Source: Flavobacterium gelatinilyticum (lineage in GTDB: Bacteria; Bacteroidota; Bacteroidia; Flavobacteriales; Flavobacteriaceae). Taken from it: a DNA stretch of 64,000 nt. The stretch spans positions 2,604,001 through 2,668,000 of the forward strand of contig NZ_CP114287.1 of the NCBI RefSeq assembly GCF_027111295.1. Reading direction: 5' to 3'. This document shows, one piece after another, positions 1-7,104 of the stretch. The translations under genes were made by a program, and so were the position numbers. The notes beneath the pieces were generated by a model, which was given only the letters and a program-made list of their open reading frames with translations, did no database searches and was not told the origin of the DNA. Numbering within the stretch: the first letter of the stretch is position 1; each line of letters begins with the position of its first letter.

Positions 1-240
1 AACCTCATCGCCAGGTTTCAGGTCCAGTCCCATCATAGCAATCTGCAAAGCATCTGTTCCGTTTGCACAAGGAATAACGTGTTTTGCACCTAAATAATTT
101 TCAAGATTTTTTTGAAACTGATGAACTAAAGGTCCGTTAATGTAAGTATTGGTATCTAAAACTTCCTGAATTGAAGCATCTACAGTAGATTTTATTTTTT
201 CATATTGACTTTTTAAGTCAACCATTTGAATTTTTTTCAT
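1..240 (-). CDS. DegT/DnrJ/EryC1/StrS-type sugar aminotransferase, N-terminal part (partial)
   Basis: The gene reads leftward out of the window; only the first 80 codons (ATG at 240-238) are present. The visible N-terminus, with MVDLKSQYEKIK, then NTYINGPLV at about 31-39 and the motif CANGTDAL at 58-65, is typical of PLP-dependent DegT/DnrJ/EryC1/StrS aminotransferases, which aminate keto intermediates of nucleotide sugars used for LPS or other glycans. The catalytic lysine would lie outside the window. It is divergent from the Kdo transferase gene waaA, which fits an envelope-glycan role. Family call is firm; the exact sugar substrate cannot be read from this fragment. Confidence 0.85.
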   Translation of the reverse strand, partial: MKKIQMVDLKSQYEKIKSTVDASIQEVLDTNTYINGPLVHQFQKNLENYLGAKHVIPCANGTDALQIAMMGLDLKPGDEV

Positions 241-377
241 TTTTGAATGTATTTAAAATTAAAGACACTGTTTTTAACAACAGAAATCTCTAAAGGGAGG
301 AACAAAAATAGTTATTAATAGCTTCAAACCAATGAAAATAGTCGAAAGAAATGTAATTTAGCCACAAAAATTATTAG

Positions 378-1607
378 ATGCTTTTTTTATACAATTTAAC
401 CATATACGTCGCAGGATTTTTCTTAAAAATCATAGCACTGTTTAGTCCGAAAATTAAGCTTTTTGTTGAAGGCCGGAAAAACGTCTTTCAAACTTTAGCA
501 GAAAAAATAAAACCCAATGACAAAACCATCTGGTTTCATTCTGCTTCACTGGGCGAATACGAACAGGGACTTCCTGTTATTGAAAAAATCAAAGAAAAAT
601 ATCCCGAGCATAAAATCATTGTATCCTTTTTTTCACCATCTGGATACGAAGTGCGTAAAAATAACACAGTCGCAGATGCTACAATCTATTTACCACTTGA
701 CACAAAACGAAATGCAAAGAAATTTATTAAACTGGTTCACCCTGAATTTGCTTTCTTTATTAAATACGAATTCTGGCTTAATTATCTCAAAGAATTAGAG
801 AACAACCAAATTCCAACATATTTGGTTTCAGGAATTTTCAGAGACAAACAAATGTTTTTTAAATGGTACGGCGGTTTTTACAAAAAAGCGCTTAATGCCT
901 TTACTTACTTTTTTGTACAGAACCAAAGCTCCAAACAAAAAATTGAAAGCATTGGTTTTAAAAATGTCATTGTTTCCGGCGACACGCGTTTTGATCGTGT
1001 GAACGCTATTTTGGAAAGAGATAACAGCCTGGATTTTATTGAAAATTTCAAAAACAATCAAACTACAATCGTTATAGGAAGTTCATGGCCAAAAGACGAA
1101 GTTCTAATTTCCGAATATATCAATCAGGCTCCGGACAATGTGAAGTTTATTATTGCCCCGCACAACATTAAAGCTGATCAGATTTCCAACCTTAAATCGC
1201 AGATTTCTAAATCGGTCGTTTTATATTCTGAAAAAGAAAACAAAGATTTATCAAACTGCAATGTGTTTATAATAGACACAATAGGTCTTCTGACCAAAAT
1301 TTACAGTTATGGAACCATCGCTTATGTTGGAGGCGGATTTGGAAACCCGGGAATCCATAATATACTGGAACCAGCCGCATTTGGAATCCCGATTGTAATA
1401 GGCCCAAATTATTCTAATTTTGCAGAAGCTGTTTCGCTGACCGAACTTGGAGGCTGTATACCAATATCCAATACAAACGAATTGAAAGAAATTTTTGATC
1501 GGTTATTAACTGACGAAAACTTCTTAAAAGAGAAAAGCGAAATTTGCAAATCATTCATTCAGAACAACAAAGGAGCAACTGAGACCATTTTGAGAGTTGT
1601 TTCATAA
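378..1607 (+). CDS. waaA: 3-deoxy-D-manno-octulosonic acid (Kdo) transferase
   Basis: WaaA (KdtA) transfers Kdo from CMP-Kdo to lipid A precursor at the inner face of the inner membrane. At 409 residues the protein is close to the usual ~420. An N-terminal hydrophobic anchor (about 5-25) is followed by the family block HSASLGEYEQG, in which Glu60 is the expected general base, and by the second-domain motifs YVGGGFG and GIHNILEPAAFGIP around 315-335 for nucleotide-sugar binding. Start ATG at 378 lies 17 bases after a weak -7-like box (TAATTTAG, 354-361). It is divergent from the DegT-type aminotransferase gene, consistent with LPS biosynthesis. How many Kdo residues it adds cannot be told from sequence. 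Confidence 0.93.
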   Translation: MLFLYNLTIYVAGFFLKIIALFSPKIKLFVEGRKNVFQTLAEKIKPNDKTIWFHSASLGEYEQGLPVIEKIKEKYPEHKIIVSFFSPSGYEVRKNNTVADATIYLPLDTKRNAKKFIKLVHPEFAFFIKYEFWLNYLKELENNQIPTYLVSGIFRDKQMFFKWYGGFYKKALNAFTYFFVQNQSSKQKIESIGFKNVIVSGDTRFDRVNAILERDNSLDFIENFKNNQTTIVIGSSWPKDEVLISEYINQAPDNVKFIIAPHNIKADQISNLKSQISKSVVLYSEKENKDLSNCNVFIIDTIGLLTKIYSYGTIAYVGGGFGNPGIHNILEPAAFGIPIVIGPNYSNFAEAVSLTELGGCIPISNTNELKEIFDRLLTDENFLKEKSEICKSFIQNNKGATETILRVVS

Positions 1608-1816
1608 CAGATCTTGTATAAGATACAATTTTAAGATTTATTTGCGCTAAAAAAACCAAAGACTACTGTTTTATTCCTTTTTTAAAATGATGCAATACTC
1701 TTAAAAAACAAAATAAACTGCAAAGCTCTTAATTCAAACAGCCAATTGTTCTAACGAATATTCAACAAAAAATAATTTAAGCCAAACATTAAATAATTTA
1801 AGATAATTTTATAATT

Positions 1817-1832
1817 TTGGCATATTCTTTGA
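1817..1832 (+). promoter_or_regulatory. Candidate sigma54 (-24/-12) promoter
   Basis: The stretch TTGGCATATTCTTTGA has the layout TTGGCA-N6-TTGA, with GG (1819-1820) followed after exactly ten bases by GA (1831-1832). The sigma54 consensus is TGGCAC-N5-TTGC, so the -24 half is good and the -12 half has A in place of C. If used, the transcript would carry a leader of about 110 nt before the lipoprotein start. A TAATTTTG box overlaps it (1812-1819), so a housekeeping promoter is an alternative. Confidence 0.35.
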
Positions 1833-1907
1833 TAAATAAGATAAACGTGAGTAAGGAAAATATTTTAAAAAAAAAGTGAAAAAATATTTTACATATTAAA
1901 AAATTTA

Positions 1908-1915
1908 TATCTTTG
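1908..1915 (+). promoter_or_regulatory. TAnnTTTG -7 promoter box for the small lipoprotein gene
   Basis: TATCTTTG matches the Bacteroidota primary-sigma -7 consensus TAnnTTTG. The expected start of transcription is near 1920, about 32 bases before the ATG at 1953. No clear TTG -33 box is seen; the upstream region is an A-rich tract, which may act as an UP-like element. Confidence 0.65.
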
Positions 1916-1952
1916 CCACGAATTAATAATTAACCTTTTATAATAAAGTAAG

Positions 1953-2177
1953 ATGAAAAAAGTATTTTTAAGTTTAGCTGTTGTTGCTGTTTTAACTGTT
2001 GTATCTTGTAAAAAAGCTGACGCTGCAGCTACTGAAAACGTAGATTCTACTGCTGTTGCTGTTGATTCTGCTGCTGCTGTAGTTGATTCTGCTGCTACAA
2101 CTGTTGACTCTGCTGCTGCAAAAGTTGACTCTGCTGCTACTGAAGCTACTAAAGCTGCTGAAGAAGTAAAAAAATAA
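1953..2177 (+). CDS. Small heptad-repeat lipoprotein, resembling Braun's lipoprotein in layout
   Basis: This 74-residue protein has a signal peptide with a lipobox ending VVSC, so lipidation at Cys19 is expected and the mature protein would be 56 residues. From residue 30 it consists of seven-residue units starting VDS: VDSTAVA, VDSAAAV, VDSAATT, VDSAAAK, VDSAATE, then ATKAAEE and a VKK end. Val at position a and Ala at d suggest an Ala-rich helical coil. The size, lipid anchor, heptads and C-terminal lysine are reminiscent of Lpp of E. coli (58 mature residues), but there is no sequence homology I can claim. Codons are strongly biased (GCT for Ala, TCT for Ser), and strong promoter and terminator signals flank it, suggesting high expression. 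Function unknown; the Lpp comparison is inference. Confidence 0.85.
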   Translation: MKKVFLSLAVVAVLTVVSCKKADAAATENVDSTAVAVDSAAAVVDSAATTVDSAAAKVDSAATEATKAAEEVKK

Positions 2178-2202
2178 TTAGAACCTAAATTCTAAAGATT
2201 TT

Positions 2203-2231
2203 AAAACCATCGAAATCGATGGTTTTTTTTT
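2203..2231 (+). terminator. Intrinsic terminator of the small lipoprotein gene
   Basis: A perfect 10-bp stem (AAAACCATCG / CGATGGTTTT) with an AAAT loop is followed by a run of T. It lies 25 bases after the lipoprotein stop codon. Confidence 0.9.
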
Positions 2232-2261
2232 GACCAGACCTCAAAATCCGGTTAACCCATA

Positions 2262-2302
2262 AAAAAAAAAGCGTCCTGATTTCTCAGCACGCTTTTTTTT
2301 TA
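2262..2302 (-). terminator. Terminator of the DUF1508 gene (bidirectional shape)
   Basis: A hairpin made of AGCGT/ACGCT and an inner CTGA/TCAG stem, separated by a single C-C mismatch, is flanked by A8+ on one side and T8+ on the other, so it can work on both strands. It touches the stop codon of the leftward DUF1508 gene. Confidence 0.8.
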
Positions 2303-2680
2303 TTCTTCCGCTTCTTCTTCAACCAAAACCTCCTGATCTTCAAAAATCAAATCGTTTGACGAGAAATCCAGAATCTCAGATTTCGAAGCATAGGTAACAA
2401 TTTCCTTTATCCCTTTCTGAAGAAGCAATTCTGTTGTATATTTTCGACTTGTTGCAAAATGAACACCATCAAGCATCAGTTTAAAAAAATACTTCCCTCC
2501 CGAGCCTTTAAATTTCAAAAACTTAGCAAGCTCTATCGTCCTTTTAAACCTCTCTATATCTTCCTCACACTCAAATCGCAATTCATAACTCAGACTGGTA
2601 AAAATAACCTTCCCTTTTCTTGAAGTAAACACAAATTTATATTCATCATTAAACCGTCTGCTAATTACAAAAGCACCCAT
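2300..2680 (-). CDS. DUF1508 (YegP-like) protein
   Basis: A 126-residue protein with the opening MGAFVISRRFNDEYKFVF and a continuation KGKVIFTSLSYELRFECEED that matches the DUF1508 repeat known from E. coli YegP (beta-strand, KG/NGQVI-TS, then a helix starting C-x-x-x-I). A second, more divergent copy follows at about 62-110 (GGKYFFKLMLDGVHFATSRKY). It ends in an acidic tail (VEEEAEE). DUF1508 proteins are small, soluble and of unknown function. It stands alone between two terminators. Confidence 0.8.
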   Translation of the reverse strand: MGAFVISRRFNDEYKFVFTSRKGKVIFTSLSYELRFECEEDIERFKRTIELAKFLKFKGSGGKYFFKLMLDGVHFATSRKYTTELLLQKGIKEIVTYASKSEILDFSSNDLIFEDQEVLVEEEAEE

Positions 2681-2793
2681 TTAGAAATTTTAATTTTTAG
2701 ATTGTTGATTTTAGATTTAGAATCCCGTAGATTCTTAGACTTTCTAATAAATTTACTACGTAAATTTATCATTCACAAGTTTTGCAAATAAAA

Positions 2794-2819
2794 AAAGCCT
2801 CTTCAAAAGAAGAGGCTTT
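2794..2819 (-). terminator. Terminator after the tRNA pair
   Basis: A perfect 11-bp stem (AAAGCCTCTTC / GAAGAGGCTTT) with an AAAA/TTTT loop. Read leftward it is followed by a T run and sits 2 bases after the 3' end of tRNA-Leu. Confidence 0.9.
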
Positions 2820-2821
2820 AG

Positions 2822-2907
2822 TACTCAGAGCGGGACTTGAACCCGCACGAACATTGCTGTTCACTGGATTTTAAGTCCAGCGTGTCTACCAATTTCACCA
2901 TCCGAGC
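2822..2907 (-). tRNA. tRNA-Leu (anticodon UAA)
   Basis: The reverse complement folds as a class II tRNA of 86 nt. The anticodon stem CTGGA/TCCAG holds loop CTTAAAA, giving anticodon TAA, which reads UUA. There is a long variable arm (GAAC...GTTC) and a T arm GCGGG-TTCAAGT-CCCGC. The acceptor stem pairs GCTCGGA with TCTGAGT, including two G-U pairs, and the discriminator is A as expected for Leu. CCA is not encoded. It is 14 bases downstream of tRNA-Gly and probably cotranscribed. Confidence 0.97.
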
Positions 2908-2921
2908 ATTATATGGTTTTG

Positions 2922-2994
2922 AGCGAAAAACGGGGCTCGAACCCGCGACCTCGACCTTGGCAAGGTCGCGCTCTACCAACTGAGCTATTTTCGC
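2922..2994 (-). tRNA. tRNA-Gly (anticodon GCC)
   Basis: The reverse complement folds into a standard 73-nt cloverleaf: acceptor GCGAAAA/TTTTCGC, D arm with AGTTGGTAGAGC, anticodon stem CGACC/GGTCG with loop TTGCCAA (anticodon GCC), T arm with GTTCGAGC, discriminator T as expected for Gly. CCA is not encoded. First gene of the tRNA pair. Confidence 0.97.
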
Positions 2995-3044
2995 ATTCAA
3001 ATTTTAAAGAACCGCAACACTTGATTTGTTTCGTATTGCGAGTG

Positions 3045-3074
3045 CAAATTTAGGACATTTATTCAATTACACAA
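3045..3074 (-). promoter_or_regulatory. Promoter of the tRNA-Gly/tRNA-Leu operon
   Basis: Read leftward: a TTG -33 element (3074-3072), an 18-19 base spacer, then TAAATTTG (3052-3045), a full match to TAnnTTTG. It lies about 50 bases upstream of tRNA-Gly and after the mutS stop codon. Confidence 0.75.
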
Positions 3075-3153
3075 GCGTTTTTCGAAAAAAAAGTTCACTT
3101 ATTTTATAACATTCTGATAACCTAAACTTTAAACTTTGATTTTTTTTTTGGTT

Positions 3154-5760
3154 TTATTTCTTCACCAGCATTCTTTTAATCTCGTTCAGCTTCATTAAGG
3201 CTTCTACCGGTGTAATAGCATTTATATCGAGGCTCAGAATCTCTTCTTTTATCTCTTCCAGCAAAGGATCATCCAAATTAAAGAAACTCATCTGCATTTC
3301 ATCATTAGCCGCTTTTATTCCGTTTAAAGCATCGCTTGAATGATTCTTTTCTAATTTCTTTAAAAGTTTTTGTGCTTTTGAAATTACCAGCTGAGGCATC
3401 CCCGCCATTTTTGCTACATGGATTCCAAAACTGTGAGCACTTCCTCCTTTTTCGAGTTTTCTGATAAAAAGAACGGTGTCTTTTAACTCTTTTACCGCCA
3501 CATTAAAATTCTGGATTCTTGGCAGCGATTCTGTCATTTCATTTAACTCGTGATAATGCGTGGCAAACAAAGTCTTAGCTTTTGACGGATGCTCATGCAA
3601 AAACTCGGCAATTGCCCACGCAATTGAAATTCCGTCATATGTACTGGTTCCTCTTCCAATTTCATCCAGAAGAACCAGACTGCGATCTGAAATATTATTC
3701 AAAATCGAAGCCGTCTCATTCATCTCAACCATAAAAGTCGATTCTCCCATCGAGATGTTGTCAGATGCTCCTACCCTTGTGAATATCTTATCTACTATTC
3801 CCATTTTTACACTTTCTGCAGGAACAAAACTTCCCATCTGCGCCAAAAGTACAATCAAAGCCGTTTGCCTTAAAATAGCCGACTTACCCGACATGTTAGG
3901 CCCGGTAATCATGATAATCTGCTGCGTTTCCCTGTCCAAAAACACATCATTGGCAATGTACGGTGTCCCAACCGGCAACTGTTTTTCAATTACAGGGTGA
4001 CGGCCGTTTTTAATCTGCAGTTCGAAGGTTTCATCAATTTCCGGACACACGTACTGATTTTCGTTTGCCAGCTGCGTAAACGAACACAAACAATCTAATT
4101 GCGCTACTAAAAAAGCATTCATCTGAACCGGCTTGATGTAAGTTGCAATCCAGGCTACTAACTGCTCAAAAAGCTCTGATTCTATTTTGTGGATTTTTTC
4201 CTCCGCACCTAAAATCTTAGTTTCGTATTCTTTTAATTCTTCAGTAATATAACGCTCGGCGTTTACCAGAGTCTGCTTACGAATCCACTCTTCCGGCACT
4301 TTATCCTTATGTGTATTTCTAACTTCTATATAATATCCAAAAACATTATTGAAAGATATTTTCAAAGATGAAATTCCTGTACGTTCTGATTCTCTTCTTT
4401 CAATTCCTTCCAAAAATTCTTTTCCCGAAGTTGAAATCGCACGAAGTTCATCCAGTTCTTCATTTACACCTGTCGCAATGGCGTTTCCTTTTGCAATAGC
4501 AACAGGAGCATCCTGATTTAAAGTAACCTGAATTTTTTCTCTTAGTAAATCACAGGAATGCAGGCTGTCTCCAATTACTTTTACAGCTTCCTGCGGACTT
4601 TGAAGCGCAAGTGTTTTTATAGGAATAATAGCATCCAGAGATTCTTTTAAATAGACAATTTCACGAGGTGAAACTTTTCCGGCTGCGATTTTTGAAATCA
4701 AACGCTCTAAATCAGAGATTTGTTTGATCTGATATTGAATATCGTGTAATATTTCAGGATTTGATTTCAGGTACGAAACTACATCGTGGCGTCCTTTTAT
4801 CTTATTTTTATCTTTTAAAGGAAGAGCCAGCCAGCGTTTCAGCAGACGGCCGCCCATAGGCGAAAGCGTTCTGTCGATTACATCCAGAAGCGTTACGGCA
4901 TTTGGATTATAACTGTGGTACAATTCCAGGTTTCGAATCGTAAAACGATCCATCCACACATAGGCATCTTCTGCAATTCTCTGTATGGAAGTAATATGCT
5001 GGATTCGGTTATGCTGCGTTTCAGACAAATAATACAAAATGGCTCCCGCCGCAATAATTCCTTCTTTTAATTCTTCAACCCCAAAACCTTTTAAGGAATT
5101 GGTCTGAAAATGCTTAGTCAGCGTTTCCAGCGCATAATCTTCTTTGTAAATCCAGTCTTCCAGATAGAAACTATGGAAATCTTCTCCAAAAGCGTCTTTA
5201 AATTCACTTTTGCAGTTTTTCGGAACTAAAACTTCACTCGGATTAAAATTCTGCAATAACTTATCAATATATTCGGCATTTCCCTGAGCAGTTAAAAACT
5301 CACCTGTAGAAACATCCAGAAAAGCTATTCCAATATTTTTATTGGCAAAACAGAGCGAAGCTAAAAAGTTGTTTGATTTGGATTGCAGAACCTCATCATT
5401 TAAAGAAACTCCCGGAGTTACAAGTTCCGTTACTCCTCTTTTTACGATAGTTTTCGTCATTTTTGGATCTTCGAGCTGATCGCAGATAGCCACACGAAGT
5501 CCGGCCTTAACCAATTTTGGAAGATAAGTGTTTACGGAATGATGCGGAAAACCGGCAAGAGCTGTCTCGGTATCAGAACCTGCACCTCTTTTTGTTAATG
5601 TAATCCCCAGAATCTTAGAAGCCCTGATAGCATCTTCTCCAAAGGTTTCATAAAAATCCCCTACTCTGAAAAGCAGACAGGCATCAGGATATTTTCTCTT
5701 GATCTCATTGTACTGTTTCATTAAAGGTGTTTCCTTCACCACTTTTTCTTTAGCTGCCAA
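3154..5760 (-). CDS. mutS: DNA mismatch repair protein MutS
   Basis: MutS recognises mismatches and recruits MutL in an ATP-dependent manner. The 868-residue length is normal. The mismatch-binding Phe-x-Glu motif is present in GDFYETF (Phe36, Glu38). The ATPase domain has the P-loop GPNMSGKS at about 620-627, then the family blocks [21 protein letters not shown] and FATHYHEL. The C-terminal end retains the ~800-868 oligomerisation region. The start appears to be TTG at 5760: it gives the usual [16 protein letters not shown] N-terminus, no in-frame ATG precedes it, and the next ATG (codon 14) is also possible. A weak -7-like box TAAATTCG lies at 5801-5794. Monocistronic; the tRNA pair follows downstream with its own promoter. 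Confidence 0.97.
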   Translation of the reverse strand: MAAKEKVVKETPLMKQYNEIKRKYPDACLLFRVGDFYETFGEDAIRASKILGITLTKRGAGSDTETALAGFPHHSVNTYLPKLVKAGLRVAICDQLEDPKMTKTIVKRGVTELVTPGVSLNDEVLQSKSNNFLASLCFANKNIGIAFLDVSTGEFLTAQGNAEYIDKLLQNFNPSEVLVPKNCKSEFKDAFGEDFHSFYLEDWIYKEDYALETLTKHFQTNSLKGFGVEELKEGIIAAGAILYYLSETQHNRIQHITSIQRIAEDAYVWMDRFTIRNLELYHSYNPNAVTLLDVIDRTLSPMGGRLLKRWLALPLKDKNKIKGRHDVVSYLKSNPEILHDIQYQIKQISDLERLISKIAAGKVSPREIVYLKESLDAIIPIKTLALQSPQEAVKVIGDSLHSCDLLREKIQVTLNQDAPVAIAKGNAIATGVNEELDELRAISTSGKEFLEGIERRESERTGISSLKISFNNVFGYYIEVRNTHKDKVPEEWIRKQTLVNAERYITEELKEYETKILGAEEKIHKIESELFEQLVAWIATYIKPVQMNAFLVAQLDCLCSFTQLANENQYVCPEIDETFELQIKNGRHPVIEKQLPVGTPYIANDVFLDRETQQIIMITGPNMSGKSAILRQTALIVLLAQMGSFVPAESVKMGIVDKIFTRVGASDNISMGESTFMVEMNETASILNNISDRSLVLLDEIGRGTSTYDGISIAWAIAEFLHEHPSKAKTLFATHYHELNEMTESLPRIQNFNVAVKELKDTVLFIRKLEKGGSAHSFGIHVAKMAGMPQLVISKAQKLLKKLEKNHSSDALNGIKAANDEMQMSFFNLDDPLLEEIKEEILSLDINAITPVEALMKLNEIKRMLVKK

Positions 5761-5883
5761 AATTGATATGTTTTAAATGAAAAATTAAGACAGCGAATTT
5801 ATAATTTTTTTGAGGGAATATCTAAGGCTTCAAAAATTAAAATATTTTAAGATATTTTTAGGTCCTGATTTAAGAATTTTACA

Positions 5884-5891
5884 TAGCTTTG
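5884..5891 (+). promoter_or_regulatory. TAnnTTTG promoter box of the DUF1573 gene
   Basis: TAGCTTTG matches TAnnTTTG exactly and lies 28 bases before the ATG at 5919. A TTG inside this box opens the same reading frame, but it would be part of the promoter rather than a start codon, which supports the ATG at 5919. Confidence 0.7.
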
Positions 5892-5918
5892 TTCATCATT
5901 AAAAAAGACTGTAAAAAG

Positions 5919-6350
5919 ATGAAAAAAATAATTTTATTTGCTATGTTAGCTGTAGCTGGTATTACGGCTTCTAATGCACAAACAACTAAAAAAGCTAAAG
6001 CTGCTAAGGTTGCTAAAATCGAAGGTGCCGGAATGCTTTTCGAAACAGAAACTATCGACTACGGTACTATCGCTCACAATGCTGACGGTAAACGTGAATT
6101 TGTTTTTGTTAACAATGGTACAAAACCATTAATCATTACAAACACTCAGGGATCTTGCGGATGTACAGTTCCTACTACTCCAAAAGAACCAATCGCTCCG
6201 GGAGCTAAAGGTGTTATTGGTGTAAAATATGCTACTGACAGAGTTGGTGCTTTTACAAAAACGGTTACTGTAACTTCTAACGCTGAAGGACAACCAACAA
6301 AAGTACTTACAATTAAAGGTACTGTTTTACCAGATCCAGTAAAAAGCTAA
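5919..6350 (+). CDS. DUF1573 secreted protein
   Basis: A 143-residue protein with a signal peptide (MKKIILFAMLAVAGITASNAQ) and a Lys/Ala-rich stretch (TTKKAKAAKVAKIEG) before a single DUF1573 domain. The domain shows the typical sequence FETETIDYGTIAHNADGKR (residues about 41-59) and the signature GSCGCTVP, followed by GVKYATDRVGAFTKTVTV. DUF1573 folds as an Ig-like beta-sandwich (ASH/MSP relatives) and is abundant in Bacteroidota, probably periplasmic or secreted; its function is unknown. Codon bias (GCT, ACT, GTT) suggests high expression. Single gene between its own promoter and terminator. Confidence 0.88.
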   Translation: MKKIILFAMLAVAGITASNAQTTKKAKAAKVAKIEGAGMLFETETIDYGTIAHNADGKREFVFVNNGTKPLIITNTQGSCGCTVPTTPKEPIAPGAKGVIGVKYATDRVGAFTKTVTVTSNAEGQPTKVLTIKGTVLPDPVKS

Positions 6351-6374
6351 TCTGAAAAACAAGTAAATAATCGA

Positions 6375-6405
6375 AAAGCTTCCTTATCTTTGGAAGCTTT
6401 TTTTA
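6375..6405 (+). terminator. Terminator of the DUF1573 gene with a promoter box in its loop
   Basis: A perfect 9-bp stem AAAGCTTCC (6375-6383) / GGAAGCTTT (6392-6400) is followed by T5. The loop and first base of the right arm read TATCTTTG (6385-6392), a full TAnnTTTG match that would place a transcription start near 6398, about 26 bases before the RNA methyltransferase ATG. No TTG -33 element is seen. Confidence 0.75.
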
Positions 6406-6423
6406 TGACCTGAAATTACACCA

Positions 6424-6963
6424 ATGAGAAAACTTGAAAACAGCGAACTGGACAGAAAATCTATTGAAGACTTTAAAAAATCAGACAAGACTCCTTTGAT
6501 ATTGGTTTTGGATGATATTCGAAGCCTGCACAATATTGGTTCTGTGTTTAGAACAGCCGATGCTTTTTTAATTGAAAAAATAATCCTTTGCGGCATCACT
6601 GCCACACCTCCCAATAAAGAAATTCACAAAACTGCTCTTGGTGCGACTGAAACCGTGGCGTGGGAGCATCACGAAAATGTTTTGGAAGTTATTGAAAATC
6701 TAAAAAAAGAAAATGTTTTAACGCTTGCCATTGAACAGGTTGAAAGTGCCATTTTTCTTCAGGATTTTAAAACCGAAAAGAATCAGAAATACGCTTTGGT
6801 TTTTGGGAATGAAGTTTACGGCGTATCTCAGGAAGCAGTTGCGATCTGCGACGGCTGTATTGAGATTCCACAGCTAGGAACCAAACATTCTTTAAATATT
6901 TCTGTGAGTGCCGGAATTGTAGTGTGGGATTTATTTCAGAAATTAAACTGGCCAGGTAAATAG
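6424..6963 (+). CDS. TrmH/SpoU-family RNA 2'-O-methyltransferase
   Basis: A 179-residue SPOUT methyltransferase using S-adenosylmethionine to methylate a ribose 2'-OH in tRNA or rRNA. The three SpoU motifs are visible: motif 1 LDDIRSLHNIGSVFRTADAF (residues about 26-45, with the conserved N and R), motif 2 ALVFGNEVYGVS (about 123-134), and motif 3 IEIPQLGTKHSLNISVSAGI (about 144-163), which forms the knot and binds the cofactor. There is no N-terminal substrate-binding extension, so it is a minimal form. The exact target nucleotide cannot be predicted. Probably transcribed from the promoter inside the preceding terminator. Confidence 0.9.
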   Translation: MRKLENSELDRKSIEDFKKSDKTPLILVLDDIRSLHNIGSVFRTADAFLIEKIILCGITATPPNKEIHKTALGATETVAWEHHENVLEVIENLKKENVLTLAIEQVESAIFLQDFKTEKNQKYALVFGNEVYGVSQEAVAICDGCIEIPQLGTKHSLNISVSAGIVVWDLFQKLNWPGK

Positions 6964-7104
6964 TTCAAGTTCCAAAAAATCAAATTCCAAGTTCTAAATT
7001 TGGCTGTCTTTTTTGAAATTGTGATTTTTATATACTCTTAAAACTTTAATTGTTATAAAATCAGATATATTTTTTTGTTATTATAAAATTGATACTTTTA
7101 TGAA

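Larger units (their letters stand above)
1608..1952. other. 345-bp AT-rich intergenic region upstream of the small lipoprotein gene
   Basis: No coding region is supported here. It contains no clear terminator after waaA beyond a weak 5-bp hairpin near 1610-1625. Its right half holds two promoter candidates for the lipoprotein gene at 1953, listed separately: a sigma54-like site (1817-1832) and a TAnnTTTG box (1908-1915). The sequence between them is almost pure A/T with a long A run. Confidence 0.6.

Noticed and set aside
2818..3000. A 60-codon reading frame on the minus strand
   Set aside because: It runs through both tRNA genes, and its apparent protein is a translation of the tRNA sequence.
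3560..4000. Long reading frame opposite to mutS
   Set aside because: It lies wholly within the mutS ATPase region on the other strand and shows no independent signals; similar antisense frames inside bamA, tig, ompH and TolC genes were discarded for the same reason.
5889..5918. Longer N-terminus for the DUF1573 protein beginning at TTG
   Set aside because: The TTG is inside the TAnnTTTG promoter box, and the ATG at 5919 starts a clean signal peptide. The same reasoning moved the starts of the Nfu and GlxA-type genes.
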